From: Dipteris shenzhenensis
Taxonomy: Eukaryota > Polypodiophyta > Polypodiopsida > Gleicheniales
Reading direction: 5' to 3' (one strand)
DNA: 64,000 bases
Assembly: GCA_047967505.1 (NCBI GenBank)
Contig: CM106538.1
In this document: one piece after another, positions 44,638 to 56,140 of the stretch
Layout of the letters: each line of letters starts with the position of its first letter
Position numbering within the stretch: the first letter of the stretch is position 1
Translations under genes and position numbers: made by a program
The notes under the pieces: model-generated
The model's input: only the letters and a program-made list of their open reading frames with translations
The model's database searches: none
What the model was told of the DNA's origin: nothing

Positions 44638-47600
44638 GCTTACACCTTGTCTCCTGGAACGTGAACGGGTTTCATTCTTCTGGCACCCGTGGTCCTAGGA
44701 AGCTCATCTTGAGATAGGAACTTCAACCAGCAGTGATTGGTCGCTTGGATATACTCCTGCTCCAGGAGCATAAGCTTTCAGTGGCTCATACCCGTAGTTG
44801 CGGGAAGATTCTCCCTGGACGCTCGCACACTTATTGGGAGCCATCGATCGGTGCACAGGGGAGGAGTGGCGGTGTTTGTACTTCCGTTTGCGAGTCGGTT
44901 GCCCAGGTAGTTTTTGGCCATGGTACGTTGATCCCAGGCCGTGCACTTTGGGTTGGCCTAGAGTTGGAGGGCTCCAAAATAGGAATCCTCAACATCTATG
45001 CACCCACAGACCTCCGACGCAGAGCCACCTTCTGGAGGACACTCACAGAGATTCTCCCAGACATGGATTCGTGGATTGTTAGAGGTGACTTCAACAATTT
45101 GGAGACTTTGGAGGACCAGCAGGGCAGAGGACCAGAGTTTACAGGTATAGCTCAGGCAGAGCAGTCCGCTTGGGACTCCTTTCTCTTCGCAACAGGAGGT
45201 AGGGACAGCTGGAGAGACCCGTCCTTCCGCCGATGGCACGGGAGCTTGGACTTCTCATGGGGCTTCCGCAGGGAAGGGGGCATACTTCTGGAGAGATTGG
45301 ACAGATTTTATATCAGTGATTGGGCCATCAGCAGAGGTGGTCAGGTGGGTGTAGTGCCAGGGACGACGCTCTCAGATCACGCACCAGTGCTCTTATCACT
45401 AGACTCGGCAGCTCAGTCCCTTCCTCCCCGTTCGTGCAGGATTCCTGATTCCATCTTCTCTAGGGAGGAGGTGCGCAGTAGTATCGGTAGCCTTTGGGAC
45501 AGAGATTGGGGCGGGTGCGTGGATCTGGTAGAGTCGGTGGCGCAGGCTCTACAGGAGTCCAGCCATATTTGCCAGCTCGCAGCCCTTCAGGTTCGCCAGG
45601 AGTGGTGGGGCAGAGAGAGAGCTCTTCGTAGGGACCTCGCCTCCATTCAGCGGCTCCAGCAGGCAGCTCCGGGTTCGGAGGAGCTTCGGATCCAGGCCCT
45701 TCGAGCCAGAGCCCTTCTTGAGGAGACTCTCCAGCGTCGCTCAGAGTTTTCTTATCATGCCTCTCTCTCCTACTGGGCTCGGAAGGGCGACCGGATGAGC
45801 AAAGAGTTCTTCAGGACGCATGGCCAGAGGGCAGCAGGTGACCAGCTCCGGAGTCTTAGGACAGCGGAGGGGCACATCATTACGGACCAGGAAGAGGTCT
45901 TGGGGTTGGCTACCGACTTCTACAGGACTCTTTTCCAGCAGGAGCAGCTTGCCCCCCACACTAGATGTTCTCGCGAGGAGGTGTGGAGGTACATTCTGAC
46001 CCTTGTTCAGCCCAGCATGCAGGCGACGCTGATGGCACCATTCACCATTGTCGAGATGCAGGAGGCCTTGATGGCCATCGATGGCCAGAAATGCCCTGGT
46101 GAGGATGGGATTTTTAGAGCTTTCTTCACCTCTTTCTGGGATCAGATCCATCAGCCCCTCATAGCAGCCCTGCAGAGGATTTTCAGCAGTGGTCATATGC
46201 CAGAGAGCCTCTCTTCGGGATTGATCTGCCTCATCCCGAAGGGGGGAGATCGACAGAAGATCCGTCAGTGGCACCCGATCACTCTCCTCACCACTGCCTA
46301 TAAAATCCTTGCCAAGATGATCAGCGCCAGAGTTCGGTCACTACTTCCTGATCTCATTCATGACACTCAGACAGGCTTTGTCCAGGATCGCAGTATCCTG
46401 GAAAATGTCTTCACCTTCTCAGAGGCGACGGAGTGGGCTCAGCACAGCGGGTCGCACTTAGCCATCCTACTTCTCGACTTTGAGAAGGCCTACGATCGAG
46501 TGGATTGGTCCTTCCTGGAGGGTACTTTGGAGAGACTTGGATTTCCAGTGGGATGGATTCAGGGTATCTCAGCGTTATACAGGACAGCTTCCAGCAGGGT
46601 CATCATCGGCGGCAGGATGGGAGAGCGTTTTCGTTTGGAGAGATCAGTGTGTCAGGGTTGCCCCCTCGCTCCTTACCTGTTTCTCTTCTTCGCCGAGGCG
46701 ATGACATACTATCTTCGGGCGAGGTCGACAGGGATCCGGGGTGTTCGCCTTCCCATCAGGGAGGACACGGAGCTCCTGGACTCGGAGTATGCAGATGACA
46801 CAGCGCTGTATGTTCAGGATGATGAGATGATGCTGGAGAGGGTGAGACTGGCCTTAGAGGTCTTCTGTTCGGCAGTCGGTGCGAAAATCAACTGGAATAA
46901 ATCAGTTGGTTTTCTCACAAACCCTGGGGCATGCTCACAGTGGGGAGGTTTTTGGGTTTCAGATGGATCTCACGGGGGCAGACTACTAGATATCTCGGCT
47001 TTCAGGTCGGCTTGGACATCATGCCAGCTCAGCAGTTTCTCCCGGTGCTAGATTCCATACGACGGAAGTTGGCTTTCTGGAGCACTGCTAAGCTATCTCT
47101 TGCAGGTCGTGCTCTTGTAGTCAACCAGGTTCTCCTGCCCACGGCCTGGTATGTGGCCTCTTGTTGGTGCTTCTCGCGATCCCGTGTGGCACAGCTCAGG
47201 AGGATGGTCCGGAATTTCCTGTGGTCTGGGGGGGATGGTCTCAGAGATACCAGAGCTAGGGTAGCCTAGCAGACAGTCATTCTTCCGCAGGCTGAGGGTG
47301 GCTTGGGGGTCATTGATCCGGAGCTTCAGAGTCAGGCCCTGCTGGGCAAGTTAGTTATCCGCGGTTTGACCCCGGGGGGGCAAACGTGGAAGATGTTACT
47401 TCAGCAGGGGATCAGTTCTTGCGTCCCGCGCCGAGGCGGAGAGTGGCTACCGTCCCTTCGGTGGATCTTCACCTCTGCACCGCTTACTCGCCCCCGCTCC
47501 CAGCTCATTCGTAGCCTTCCCACGGTTTGGAGGCGACTCCGTCTCAGTCTCCTCTAGTCGCCTCCTAGCAGTCAGGAGGAGATCGACCGCCAGCCGCTCA

Positions 47601-48865
47601 TCTGGAACGATCAAGTCAGAGATGCCTTGGGCCTTCAGCTGGGGGAGAGGTCACATATCTCGTGGGACGGCTGGATGCGGGGGCCTGCCCGGTCCCTTTG
47701 AGTTTGGAGGGACACTTACAGACACTTGGAGACCGCTGCTCTAGCAGCCGCAGCCGGTGGTGTTCGTGGAGCTCAGATGAGACGTACAGAGATAGATGGC
47801 GCGATTCCTGTCGGTTGGTTGGTTCCACCCGAGATTCAGATCCTCATGCTTGGTGATGCCCGTTGGCTTGGACAGTTCACCCCTCGTGGCATCCCACTAG
47901 TGGTTGCAGGCAGGCTGGACGACACCTCTGTATCCTTCTTCGCGGTTTTGGGGGATGGCCGACTCAGGAGAGAGGGTGTGCTCATCGACCCCCTTCTCTC
48001 GTGGCAGAGGGTTCGTGTCGTAGGCCTCGTGGGGAAGGTTTGGCGGATCGATCCTAGTATAGAGCAGGATCAGCTGCAGCTATGGCGCCTTTGGCTTTGG
48101 GAGGGGCGGGCCCTGTCAGAGCTTGATTGGGACCCAGGTGAGTGGAGATGGCCAGAGGTTGTGGCAGGCCAGGGGCAGAATCCTTTCTTCGCTTACAGCA
48201 CGAAACTGGGCAGGAGAGTTCTCGGGAGGATGCAGAGCCGACCGCCCACCCAGCGGTCTAGTTGGTATTCTCAAGGTATTTCCAGGCTATTTTTGCAGGC
48301 CTTCTGGAAGGCCTTGTGGGAGAGCTGGCGGCCGCGGAAGATTTCCTACTTCCTTTGGCTACTCGCCCACAAGGGTCTTCCAGTGGGGAGTTGGTTGCGG
48401 CAGCTTGGTCAGGATGGACTCTGTCAGATTTGTCATGAGGACGAGGAGTCACCAAAGCACTGCCTGTGGAGTTGCACTCGCGCCCAGGACGTGTGGAGGT
48501 GGGCCTTCGGGATCCTTACTCGCGCAGCTCCGGAGTTAGGTTTGATCACCTGGGGCGCGTTCTGCTGGTGCAGCACCACACCTCGCTATCATCAGTTGTT
48601 CGAGGTAGGCCCGCAGGACCCTATGTTCCTTATCACACAGGGGACTTGGGGGCCGCTTGAGGGCATCCCGCAGCACTTGGTAGAGGCGGACACAGGTTCT
48701 CAGGTGAGGCAGCCAGTCTGGGAGATTATTAGCAGCATCGTCGGATGGCACATTTGGACTTCGCGCTGCGCGCAGATCCTCGGTGGTACCTCTCTTTCGA
48801 CTGCCCAGGTCATGACCGACATCTGGAGCGAGATTATCCACACGCTCAGAGGCCAGTGGGACTAG
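44634..48865 (+). pseudogene. LINE ORF2: AP endonuclease, reverse transcriptase, Cys/His tail
   Basis: From ATG 44634. Endonuclease: SWNVNG, LLQEHK, GDFNN (45084), LDRFYISDWA, LSDHAPV (45370) all retained. RT: LICLIPKGGD, LLDFEKAYDRVDW, SVCQGCPLAPYLF, and YADD at 46788-46799, intact. After a frameshift near 46950 the other frame continues with an RT tail (TTRYLGFQ, KLSLAGRALVVNQVL), a linker and a zf-RVT-like end (YFLWLLAHKGLPVG, then CQICHEDEESPKHCLWSC near 48420-48475), ending at 48865. Lesions: TAG 44715-44717, the frameshift, and stops near 47268, 47555 and 47698. Plant L1-like order. With few lesions over 1400 codons it is the youngest coding element here. Confidence 0.92.
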
Positions 48866-49158
48866 ATTTAGGGGGATTCCCTGGCTGGCCGGGAGAAGCG
48901 GAGTCGCTTCCTCCGAGATTGGGATACACAGGGCCTCTTCTTCGAGCATACTTCTCAGGGCCTTCAGTGGCGCTACTCACCGCCTCTCTGGCTGTTTATC
49001 CACATCCGCCTGATCCCTCCGTGAGAGAGAGCTTTTTGTTTCCACTTAGGGCTGCGTCCGATTTGTGAACGCAGCCCCGTCAGCTGCAAAACTGACTTTT
49101 TGTATCTTGTTTTTTCGAAGTAATATAATCAGCACTGTTTTTTCGGAAAAAAAAAAAG
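48866..49158 (+). mobile_element. LINE 3' untranslated end and poly(A)
   Basis: About 280 bases after ORF2, ending in an A-run at about 49148-49158 after ttttttcgg. Short ORFs here are shadows. The next base starts copia coding sequence. Confidence 0.75.
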
Positions 49159-49835
49159 CAGAGTTGGATTCCATCCACCAAACTGGCACATGGGAGTTGT
49201 GTGACTTGCCTCTTGGTAAGCGTGCCATTGGCACAAAGTGGGTCTACAAATTAAAGTGGAAAGCTGATGGCAGCGCAAATCCTGTCTTATTGCCAAGGGC
49301 TATGCTCAGCATCAGGGCATTGACTTTGAAGAAACATTTGCCCCCACTTCATGCATCATTGCCATCCATTGTGTCATTGCTATTGCAACTCCCATGCATT
49401 GGGAAGTGCATCAACTAGACATCAAGACTGCCTTTCTTCATGGTGACTTGCTTGAGGAAGTCTATGTCAGCCAACTTCCTAATTTTGAGGTTCAGGGATC
49501 TGAAAGAAGGTATGCCCGTTGTGTAAAGCTTTATATGGGCTGAAGCAGGCAACCCGGGCGTGGTATGCCAACATTCATGTGCACTTGATACGCCTTGGTT
49601 TTCAGAACATCCCTACAGAGACAACACTTTATGTCCGGAAGTGTGGAGCAGATTCGCTCATTCTGATTCTTTATGTGGATGACAGGCTTATCATTGGGCC
49701 ATCTACTCAGCAAATTGCAGCCTTTAAGGCCGATTGCCAAAATCTTTTGCCATGTCAGATATAGGTCAGTTGCACTATTATCTTGGTATCTAGTTTGCTC
49801 ATTTTGAGGGGGGCATTATGATGGCCAATGAGGAT
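49159..49835 (+). pseudogene. pol: Copia fragment G: reverse transcriptase
   Basis: Directly after the poly(A), the frame reads AELDSIHQTGTWELCDLPLG, RAIGTKWVYKLKWKADG, then in other frames IDFEETFAPT and HQLDIKTAFLHGDL, KALYGLKQATRAWY, and LYVDDRLIIG with the intact YVDD at 49672-49683. It ends with GQLHYYLG near 49780. Frameshifts near 49285 and 49500. Upstream copia domains are absent on + because the LINE occupies that place. Confidence 0.85.
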
Positions 49836-50540
49836 TGGGAGCCGATTTTGACACCTTTGGAGCCTGGCTTCTGTTTGTCTCAAAGGATGGCGGTGACAAG
49901 TTGTAATTTGAGTCATCAACGAATCCCAAGAGCAAACGAGCAACCTCCACATCTGAAGAATGCTTGCAGAACATATCTAAAGGCACCCTTTCTCAGGTGT
50001 CTCATCACACTGGCTGCTACAATCATGTCCTCAATGTGAGCCTCATCCTCATTCACAAGCATTTGAAATTTCAAACCCCTCATCATGCGCAACTGGAGTC
50101 CCCTCCTGGACATTCACCGTCTCCTTCACTTCTTCACATACAATTACATCATTAACCCCCTTTTCCTCCTTCACTAAAGTTGAAGGCAGCATAGCATCAG
50201 CACAATCTGCCACTGGAAAAACAGGGTTACCCATCCTGGTCTTTCCTGCTATGTCACAATACTTCTTTCTTTTCAGCAAAGTGCACTGCTTCATTAAAAG
50301 ACATCTTCTTCTTTTTCAGAACATAACCTTTGAAACTGTGGTAACAATGCATCCACAAAACACTTAAACTTTATAATGTTCCAAGCCACCATCATCCCAA
50401 ATTGAAAGTGTATCTGATTACTTTGTCCTGAATCTTAGTGCCATTGAAAGACATGCTCCCCTGCTAACTATCTCAGACCTACATTCTAATGCAAGCTAAC
50501 TAAAGGAGACTCTTGTAGCGTAACCGCTCAACCAGGGCAC
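49836..50540. other. No gene seen
   Basis: Only short ORFs without family features. Confidence 0.45.
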
Positions 50541-51281
50541 TGTTGGAAGTGTCACTGACCCACCTGTGAGCACCCAATGAGGAGGACACATTAGGCATAC
50601 CTAGATAGGTTAGGTCTGCACAAGTCTGAAGCTGAATTGAAGATCATCAACATGTGGAACTCTGATTGGAACTGGTGCGATGACACGTGGCAGGAAAGCA
50701 GCACTTGTATGGACTGGTTTGTGGTTTGTAAGAGACACACTGATGCATTGGACAGTCTGCGTGGACCTTCTGCAGCAGATGGAGCATGATTTGACAGCAT
50801 GGGGTCACCAGGATCAGGCTGGGACAGTTGCCTAGGTCTGGAGCAGTTTTCGGCACAGTGCAGGAGATCAGGACAGATCTGCGTCGGACAGATCTGCTGT
50901 TCCAGGTTGGGGCAGAAGCAGTCTGTTGGTCGGTTTTTACCAGGCCCAAGTCGCGGCTGGGCCACTGCCTATAAAAACCCTGGCCATTTCAGCCAGGTTC
51001 TTATGCAAACTGAAGCTTTTTTGAGGTCCCGTGATAGCAAGAGTATGGCAGAGATTCTTACTGATTGTTATCAGCAGTTACAATCTCCTTGATTGCGAAT
51101 TTTATATCCACCACCTTGGCTGGCTCTGTTTGAATGGAATTTGCCCACGTTTTGTGGATGAATAAACTGAGTTCTATTCTTCTCTATTGCTGTCTATTCT
51201 CTGTTTCATTTCAGTAAGTGTTTGCTGAGTTCCTGAGGGAGTTTGAGTGCTGAGAGTTCATTCCGCTGCGCTTCTCCAACA
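50541..51281 (+). mobile_element. Solo LTR
   Basis: 741 bases starting TGTTGGA and ending TCCAACA, perfect inverted ends with TG and CA. It has a TATA motif CTATAAAAA at 50969-50977 and AATAAA at 51161-51166, in the right order for promoter then polyadenylation. gggca follows the right end, and gggca lies on the left one base before the LTR, a possible target duplication. No primer site follows. Short ORFs inside are chance. Confidence 0.65.
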
Positions 51282-52109
51282 GGGCAACTAGACAAGGCAT
51301 CCCAACTGCTCCTCACTACCAGAGGCAAAGATCTGTACCAAATAAGTGCATTTTGCTTAAGAAAATCACCAAGATATTATCCCACTCTACCTCGGGCCAT
51401 TTGTACGATACACATGCACGTCAGAAAACACATAAAGACCCCCAGGGTCTTCCTCCTTGGATCCGCAAAACACTGGCAATTTCATTCAAGGTAACCACAA
51501 ACTGCCACCCAACAAACACCAACCAAACCCCAAGCTATCCAGAAAGCATTTCGGACACTTTGCAATCTCGTCAAAACAAGAGTTGAACAGCCTGAGAGAC
51601 CTCAGCAACCAACCCCACAACCATATAATAATGCTCTGCTGACCATGTAATGCACCTCATGCTAACACCTTGTTGCTTGCATCAGCCGTATGTACCTCTG
51701 TGCACATACTGATTATTCACATGCATCAGAATCAGAAAAAGTGTCCAAGTCACAAATTTGGACTTCACTGAATCCTCCAATGTGGGATGTTTGTTAACAG
51801 TGCATGTATGCCTTTCTGCATGTCACGTATCGATATGCTGTAGCCTTGCTTTACCTTCTCATCTCCACGACAGCGCATCTGGTTCCCACTAGCAGCTCCA
51901 CAATTGTCAAGTTCAACCTGTGTCTGCTGTACAAGGAATGCAGCTTCAGTAGTGGGTGCTAAAGGCATTGTCGGAGCTGGCTGGACAGGGTATCTTATGA
52001 GGGAAATTTTCTACTTAAGGATGATGTTAACAAACTCAATCTTTCAAAAATTAGTTTTTCAGTCATATGGTTTGTTTGAAGAGTTGGGTTTCAGCGGGGT
52101 TTGTTAGTA
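51282..52109. other. No gene seen
   Basis: Short chance ORFs only. Confidence 0.45.
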
Positions 52110-52315
52110 AATTTATGTTTATACTATGGTCTACACACTGTTGGGTGCTGATGACGTCAGTGGGGATGCCATAGTAGCTAGTCCCTGCTATGCGTGATTG
52201 AGTTTATGGTTTTCAACCTTATGAGTGACTATCATGAGATTGAAACTGGAGTATGTTGTGTTTTTAGAGGATGAGTTTGGGCATGTTCCTGGTTTCATCT
52301 AGATATGTGCTGGGC
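52110..52315 (+). repeat. Dispersed repeat DR1, copy 1
   Basis: About 200 bases starting near tatactatggtctacac and ending gatgagtttgggcatgttc and tcatctaga. Two related copies lie at 52830-53085 and 60330-60510, all on +. Contains the palindrome TGACGTCA at 52152-52159. The family is not recognised. Confidence 0.75.
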
Positions 52316-52829
52316 CTTCTTTTTCCAAAGTGATAAGCAGACCTTGCTTGAGAATGATAATCTAGTTTCGAAGTGGCATTAAAGACTATCTGGCCTAATT
52401 TTTTGTTTAACAATCTAACTGCCTTATAACCGTTAACTTAGAATTGAAGGATTGATGTGAAGAACAGCTTTGTTCATGCATTTCGTCATGTCTCTGCAGT
52501 CTAAAAAAGGCATTTGGTTGAAGCTGCCTTTACAAAATTCAAACCTGGTTCACTGTGCTGTTGTGGTAAGGCCAACATTTATTTTATTTGGTCATTGTTT
52601 CCCTGGATTTTGTTTATATGGTACTGTTGAGTTTAGGTATGGCAGCATCTGCCATTTTGAATTTGTTTTCTATGCTACTTTTACATGAGTCAGAATCTCC
52701 ATCTGTGGTGTCTGCAAAGAAAATCATCGTTGAGGGATGTCTATTGATAAAAAGAAGCAGTAAGGGTTGAGTCTGCCCTTCACCTCCGGAGTGCTGACAG
52801 AAACTCCGTACGAAGATTTTGTATAAATG
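52316..52829. other. Between DR1 copies, no gene
   Basis: Includes gtctattgataaaaagaagcag near 52738, a word repeated inside copy 2 at about 53079. Confidence 0.4.
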
Positions 52830-53085
52830 GATGCTCAAGTATGTGTGGGTGTGTGGATTTGTATGTGTGAGAGCATATTTTTATACTAAGGTCTACACCC
52901 ACTGTTGGGCGCTGATGACGTCAGTGGGGATGTCATAGTAGCTAGTCCTTGTTATGTGTGATGGAGTTTATGGTTTTATACCTTATGAGTGACTATCATG
53001 AGATTGAAACTGCACTATGTTGTTGTTGTGTTTTTAGAGGATGAGTTTGGGATTGTTCGTGGATTCATCTAGGTATATGTCTATT
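52830..53085 (+). repeat. Dispersed repeat DR1, copy 2
   Basis: Longest copy, beginning tgctcaagtatgtgtgggtgt. Contains TGACGTCA at 52916-52923 and ends gtggattcatctaggtatatgt. It matches copy 1 from the tatactaaggtctacac word onward. Confidence 0.75.
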
Positions 53086-53434
53086 GATAAAAAGCAGCGG
53101 TAAGGGCCAGCCTGGAGACAGCAGGTGTAGGATTGGGGTGCGATAGAATCCTCTCGATGATGAGTAGTTGAGTGAGGCACTCGCCTCTCTTGATACGGAG
53201 AGTTCTTTGATTTGCCTGCAGATGTTTCGACTTGGAATCCAGGTTGACTCCCCAAAGAAGCGTACAGAGTCAGTCATAAGCTCACTACAAAAGCAGCCTT
53301 GCCCCCCCCACCCCCCGGCCCTGGCCAAGCATTCCTCTCTCGCTCACCCTACTTTCCCACCCGATCCCCCTCCCAATTTGTTTGTCATTTCTTCGATTAC
53401 TGGTCCCCCTTCCAAAACATAGCCTCCACCTTCC
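53086..53434. other. Unassigned, C-rich near 53300
   Basis: Contains a run of mostly C at 53300-53325. No gene. Confidence 0.4.
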
Positions 53435-53674
53435 TGTTGGATATCGGAGTCTTAGTGTGAGCCTTGGAGAGGTAGAGTGAGTGTCCCTCACTTGTGTGGG
53501 TGTGAAGTGTCCTTAGGTGTGGATAGGATAATTGTGCCATGTGTTACTATCTTTTGTGTGTGTTCTGTGATATCCTATGGGTCAAATGATAAGGCTTTAA
53601 GCCTATATAAGCATGTACTCAGTTAGGGACATACAGCCTTATTGGTTTATCATCTTCTTCTCTCTAATTTAACA
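53435..53674 (+). mobile_element. Copia E 5' LTR
   Basis: About 240 bases, TGTTGGATATCGG to ctaatttaaCA. TATATAA at 53604-53610 sits in an LTR-promoter position. The right end is fixed by the primer site; the left end is the nearest TGTTG and is less sure. Confidence 0.7.
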
Positions 53675-53686
53675 TGGTATTAGAGC
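53675..53686 (+). promoter_or_regulatory. Copia E primer-binding site
   Basis: TGGTATTAGAGC, one change from the initiator-Met tRNA site TGGTATCAGAGC, immediately after the LTR's CA. Confidence 0.85.
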
Positions 53687-54956
53687 ATTCGATGTCTCTC
53701 CTGTGTCGTTCTTTCCTGCCTGCCATTATGCTCTCTTTCCATTTAGCCTCATCTCCTTGTCTTTGACTTCTTGCTGTGATTTGTTGCTGATTCCCTCAGC
53801 CCTAACATAGCAATGCTCTCACAGTTCTAAAGAAGTCACCTTGTTTGTGATTGCTGCCTGCATCTACGTTCACCAAATCTTGAGCTCCAACCTACATCGC
53901 CTGAGGTGTGCACTTGAGCTTACCTAATGGAGGCTTTCATTACTCAGCGATGGTCACTGAAATTTTGTAGAGTTTTTCCTGTTGATATGCCGACCTGTAG
54001 AAGTTGTTTGCTGCCTCAAATCTCCCTGGCCGCGGTTCTTTCTATCGTCGCTCATTGTTGAAGAATAAGTTGTCTTTTTCTTTTTTCAAGAATCACTGCC
54101 TTAACATGATGCTAGAAAACATCTTCACATATTGTTGTTCTCTCCAAGTGCTGAACAATGTCCTTTCTTCCTTTTATTCGAAGCTGCTGTTTTTGAAACA
54201 TTTACATCGACCTGTCTTTATACCTGGTGGCTGTTTACAAGACATTATGACTGCCTGAAAATCACTCTTTTGAAGAAACACATCGCTAAAAATCTTCCCA
54301 TCATCACTTTTGAAAGCACTCCTATCTTAGGCTGTCATTGTTTCTGGGCGATTTCTCCTCTTTGTTGAGCCCACTTGTGGCCTCAATCTATACCCAAGTA
54401 GAAAATTGTGAAACATGGCAGCTGTCGCTTGAATCTCTATCAGGATTGGTCCATCCCTACTACAAAGTGTCATTCGCTCCATATTGCGCGGCGGCGTTGA
54501 AGGATGTGATTTAATTGTCCATGATAGAAGTCCTGAACAGGGTAGCCACTCCTGTTTTCTGGTTCTTCCTATAGCCATTATGGTCAATGACCACTAATCG
54601 CGATTCACTATTGTACTACTTGGAATCTTTGCCATCATCAACAAGCTGGGTGTGTTGAAAGAATCTTCAGCAAGGACTCTTCTTGAAATCCGCATCAACT
54701 TTCTTTTTTTGTGTGAAAGTTCTATTTTTCTAAGGCTCTAAGGTGGATGACATGTGGCAGCTAAATTTTTAGCCTTCAAGCCCCTTCTCCCACAATTCAA
54801 AGGTTCTATTAGGCTAGTCAACCAATTGTTTGACTGTGTTACTACAACCTTTCTTATTCCTGAATTTCTCTCTTTCTTTCGATCTAGTTTCTTGCACTTT
54901 GATAGGCTGAGATACCATCATTGCAGTCAGTGCATTATCTTTTCTTTGAACTCATC
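53687..54956 (+). mobile_element. Copia E leader
   Basis: About 1.27 kb of non-coding sequence between primer site and gag. ORFs at 54004-54258 and 54132-54368 overlap one another and have no family features. Confidence 0.5.
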
Positions 54957-55245
54957 ATGGATGCACTAAAACTTGCTCCACTGAGAAATTTTCAGGTTCC
55001 AATTTATTCACTTGGGAAACAAAAATCAAGCTTCTTCTTTTGCGAGAAGGAATTTGGAATGTGGCAAATGGTAGGGAAAAGAAGACGAAGTCGGATGAAA
55101 AACAGATCTTTCACTAGGAGAACCTGAATAATAAGTCCTTGTCCATCATTGGCCTAGGGCTTGCTGACAACCTAATCCACCATGTGGATTTTAGCAAGAC
55201 AGTGTGGACAAAAAGACAATTTTCATATTGGAATTGGGTGTTCAG
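54957..55245 (+). pseudogene. gag: Copia E gag N-terminal part
   Basis: ATG at 54957. After a frameshift near 55035 it reads KGIWNVANG-like sequence, then SLSIIGLGLADNLIHHVDF near 55140-55195, the usual copia gag order. A direct repeat (acaattttcatattgga near 55213 and caatttcatattgtact near 55301) lies at the end. The remainder of copia E is missing. Confidence 0.65.
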
Positions 55246-55449
55246 TGACAATGATTCAATTGGATGCAGTGCACTAGTTATGGATTGAGCATGTCAAAAG
55301 GCAATTTCATATTGTACTTGGGTGCTCAATGGGGAGCTTACGCCGGGGCTGCTCAAGCTAGTCTGATATTGTGATACCCGCCAATATACAATGGCTCCAC
55401 CTCTATGCAGAGCCCAATCTCCCACATAGAAGGATCTAGCCTCTCTAGG

Positions 55450-55850
55450 AGTCCATTGTGCCTACGTTGCCCAAAGGAAAAGATGAGGCTACCTGGAAGC
55501 TTAGAAAACTCGCCTCTCTCCAAGGGTCTCTATTGCCGCCGCAGAGCGTGAAGATGAACTGCTCCCAGGTGCTTCTCTACACTGCCGGCATCTCTGCGAA
55601 GGATGCCATTGTGGATGGTGGAGCAGGTGTTAAGGTTTTATCAAAAGATCTCTATGACAAATGAGGTCTCCCACCAATGAAGACGGCTCCATTTAACATT
55701 CGCCTTGTATTCACACACAAAACCCTTTGGCATAGTGGATGGCGTATCCACAAAGGTAGCAACAATCCTCTTTTTCTTCCAATTCACTATCTTGGACCTC
55801 CCCAAGACATCCTATCGAGTCTTGCTTGAATGCCCTTGGTGACGAGAAGC
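55450..55850 (+). pseudogene. Gypsy protease fragment
   Basis: From 55458 a 68-codon frame reads KDAIVDGGAGVKVLSKDLYD, the gypsy protease site with D-G-G intact (Asp at 55614-55616), then after a stop and shift FTILDLPKTSYRVLLECPW near 55780-55840. It is the same protein type as at the window start. It stops where the inverted LINE piece begins. Confidence 0.8.
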
Positions 55851-56140
55851 ATCAATGTCCCCCGCTGTTTGTCCTCCCCATACTCTAGATTGTTGAAATC
55901 TCCTCCAACAATCCAAGAGTCTATGTCTGGGAGTCTCTTCGTCAGGTGTCTCCAAAAGACAAGGCGTTGCTGTCTGCATGCCGGGGCATAGACATTCAAG
56001 ATGCCTATCCTGGAGTCCCCAGCCGTACTCCCCATCCAAACTGCTGTGCCTGTGATAAGCTCTCCCTGCGAATACTTCCGTAGAAACTGCATAAGAAACT
56101 GAGATCCAGACTCCCCCACTGCTACCTATTGTTGGAGACA
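55851..56140 (-). pseudogene. LINE endonuclease fragment
   Basis: On - : SRIGILNVYAPACRQQRLVFW, LPDIDSWIVGGDFNNLEYGED, matching the long LINE's SKIGILNIYAP and DMDSWIVRGDFNNLETLED at about 44980-45110. GDFNN is intact. It covers about 290 bases of endonuclease and is cut at both ends: by copia C at 56140 and by the gypsy protease piece at 55850. Confidence 0.85.

Noticed and set aside
44958-45239. Several ORFs on - and in other frames across 44700-49000
   Set aside because: Shadows of the GC-rich LINE ORF2, whose domains read on + only.
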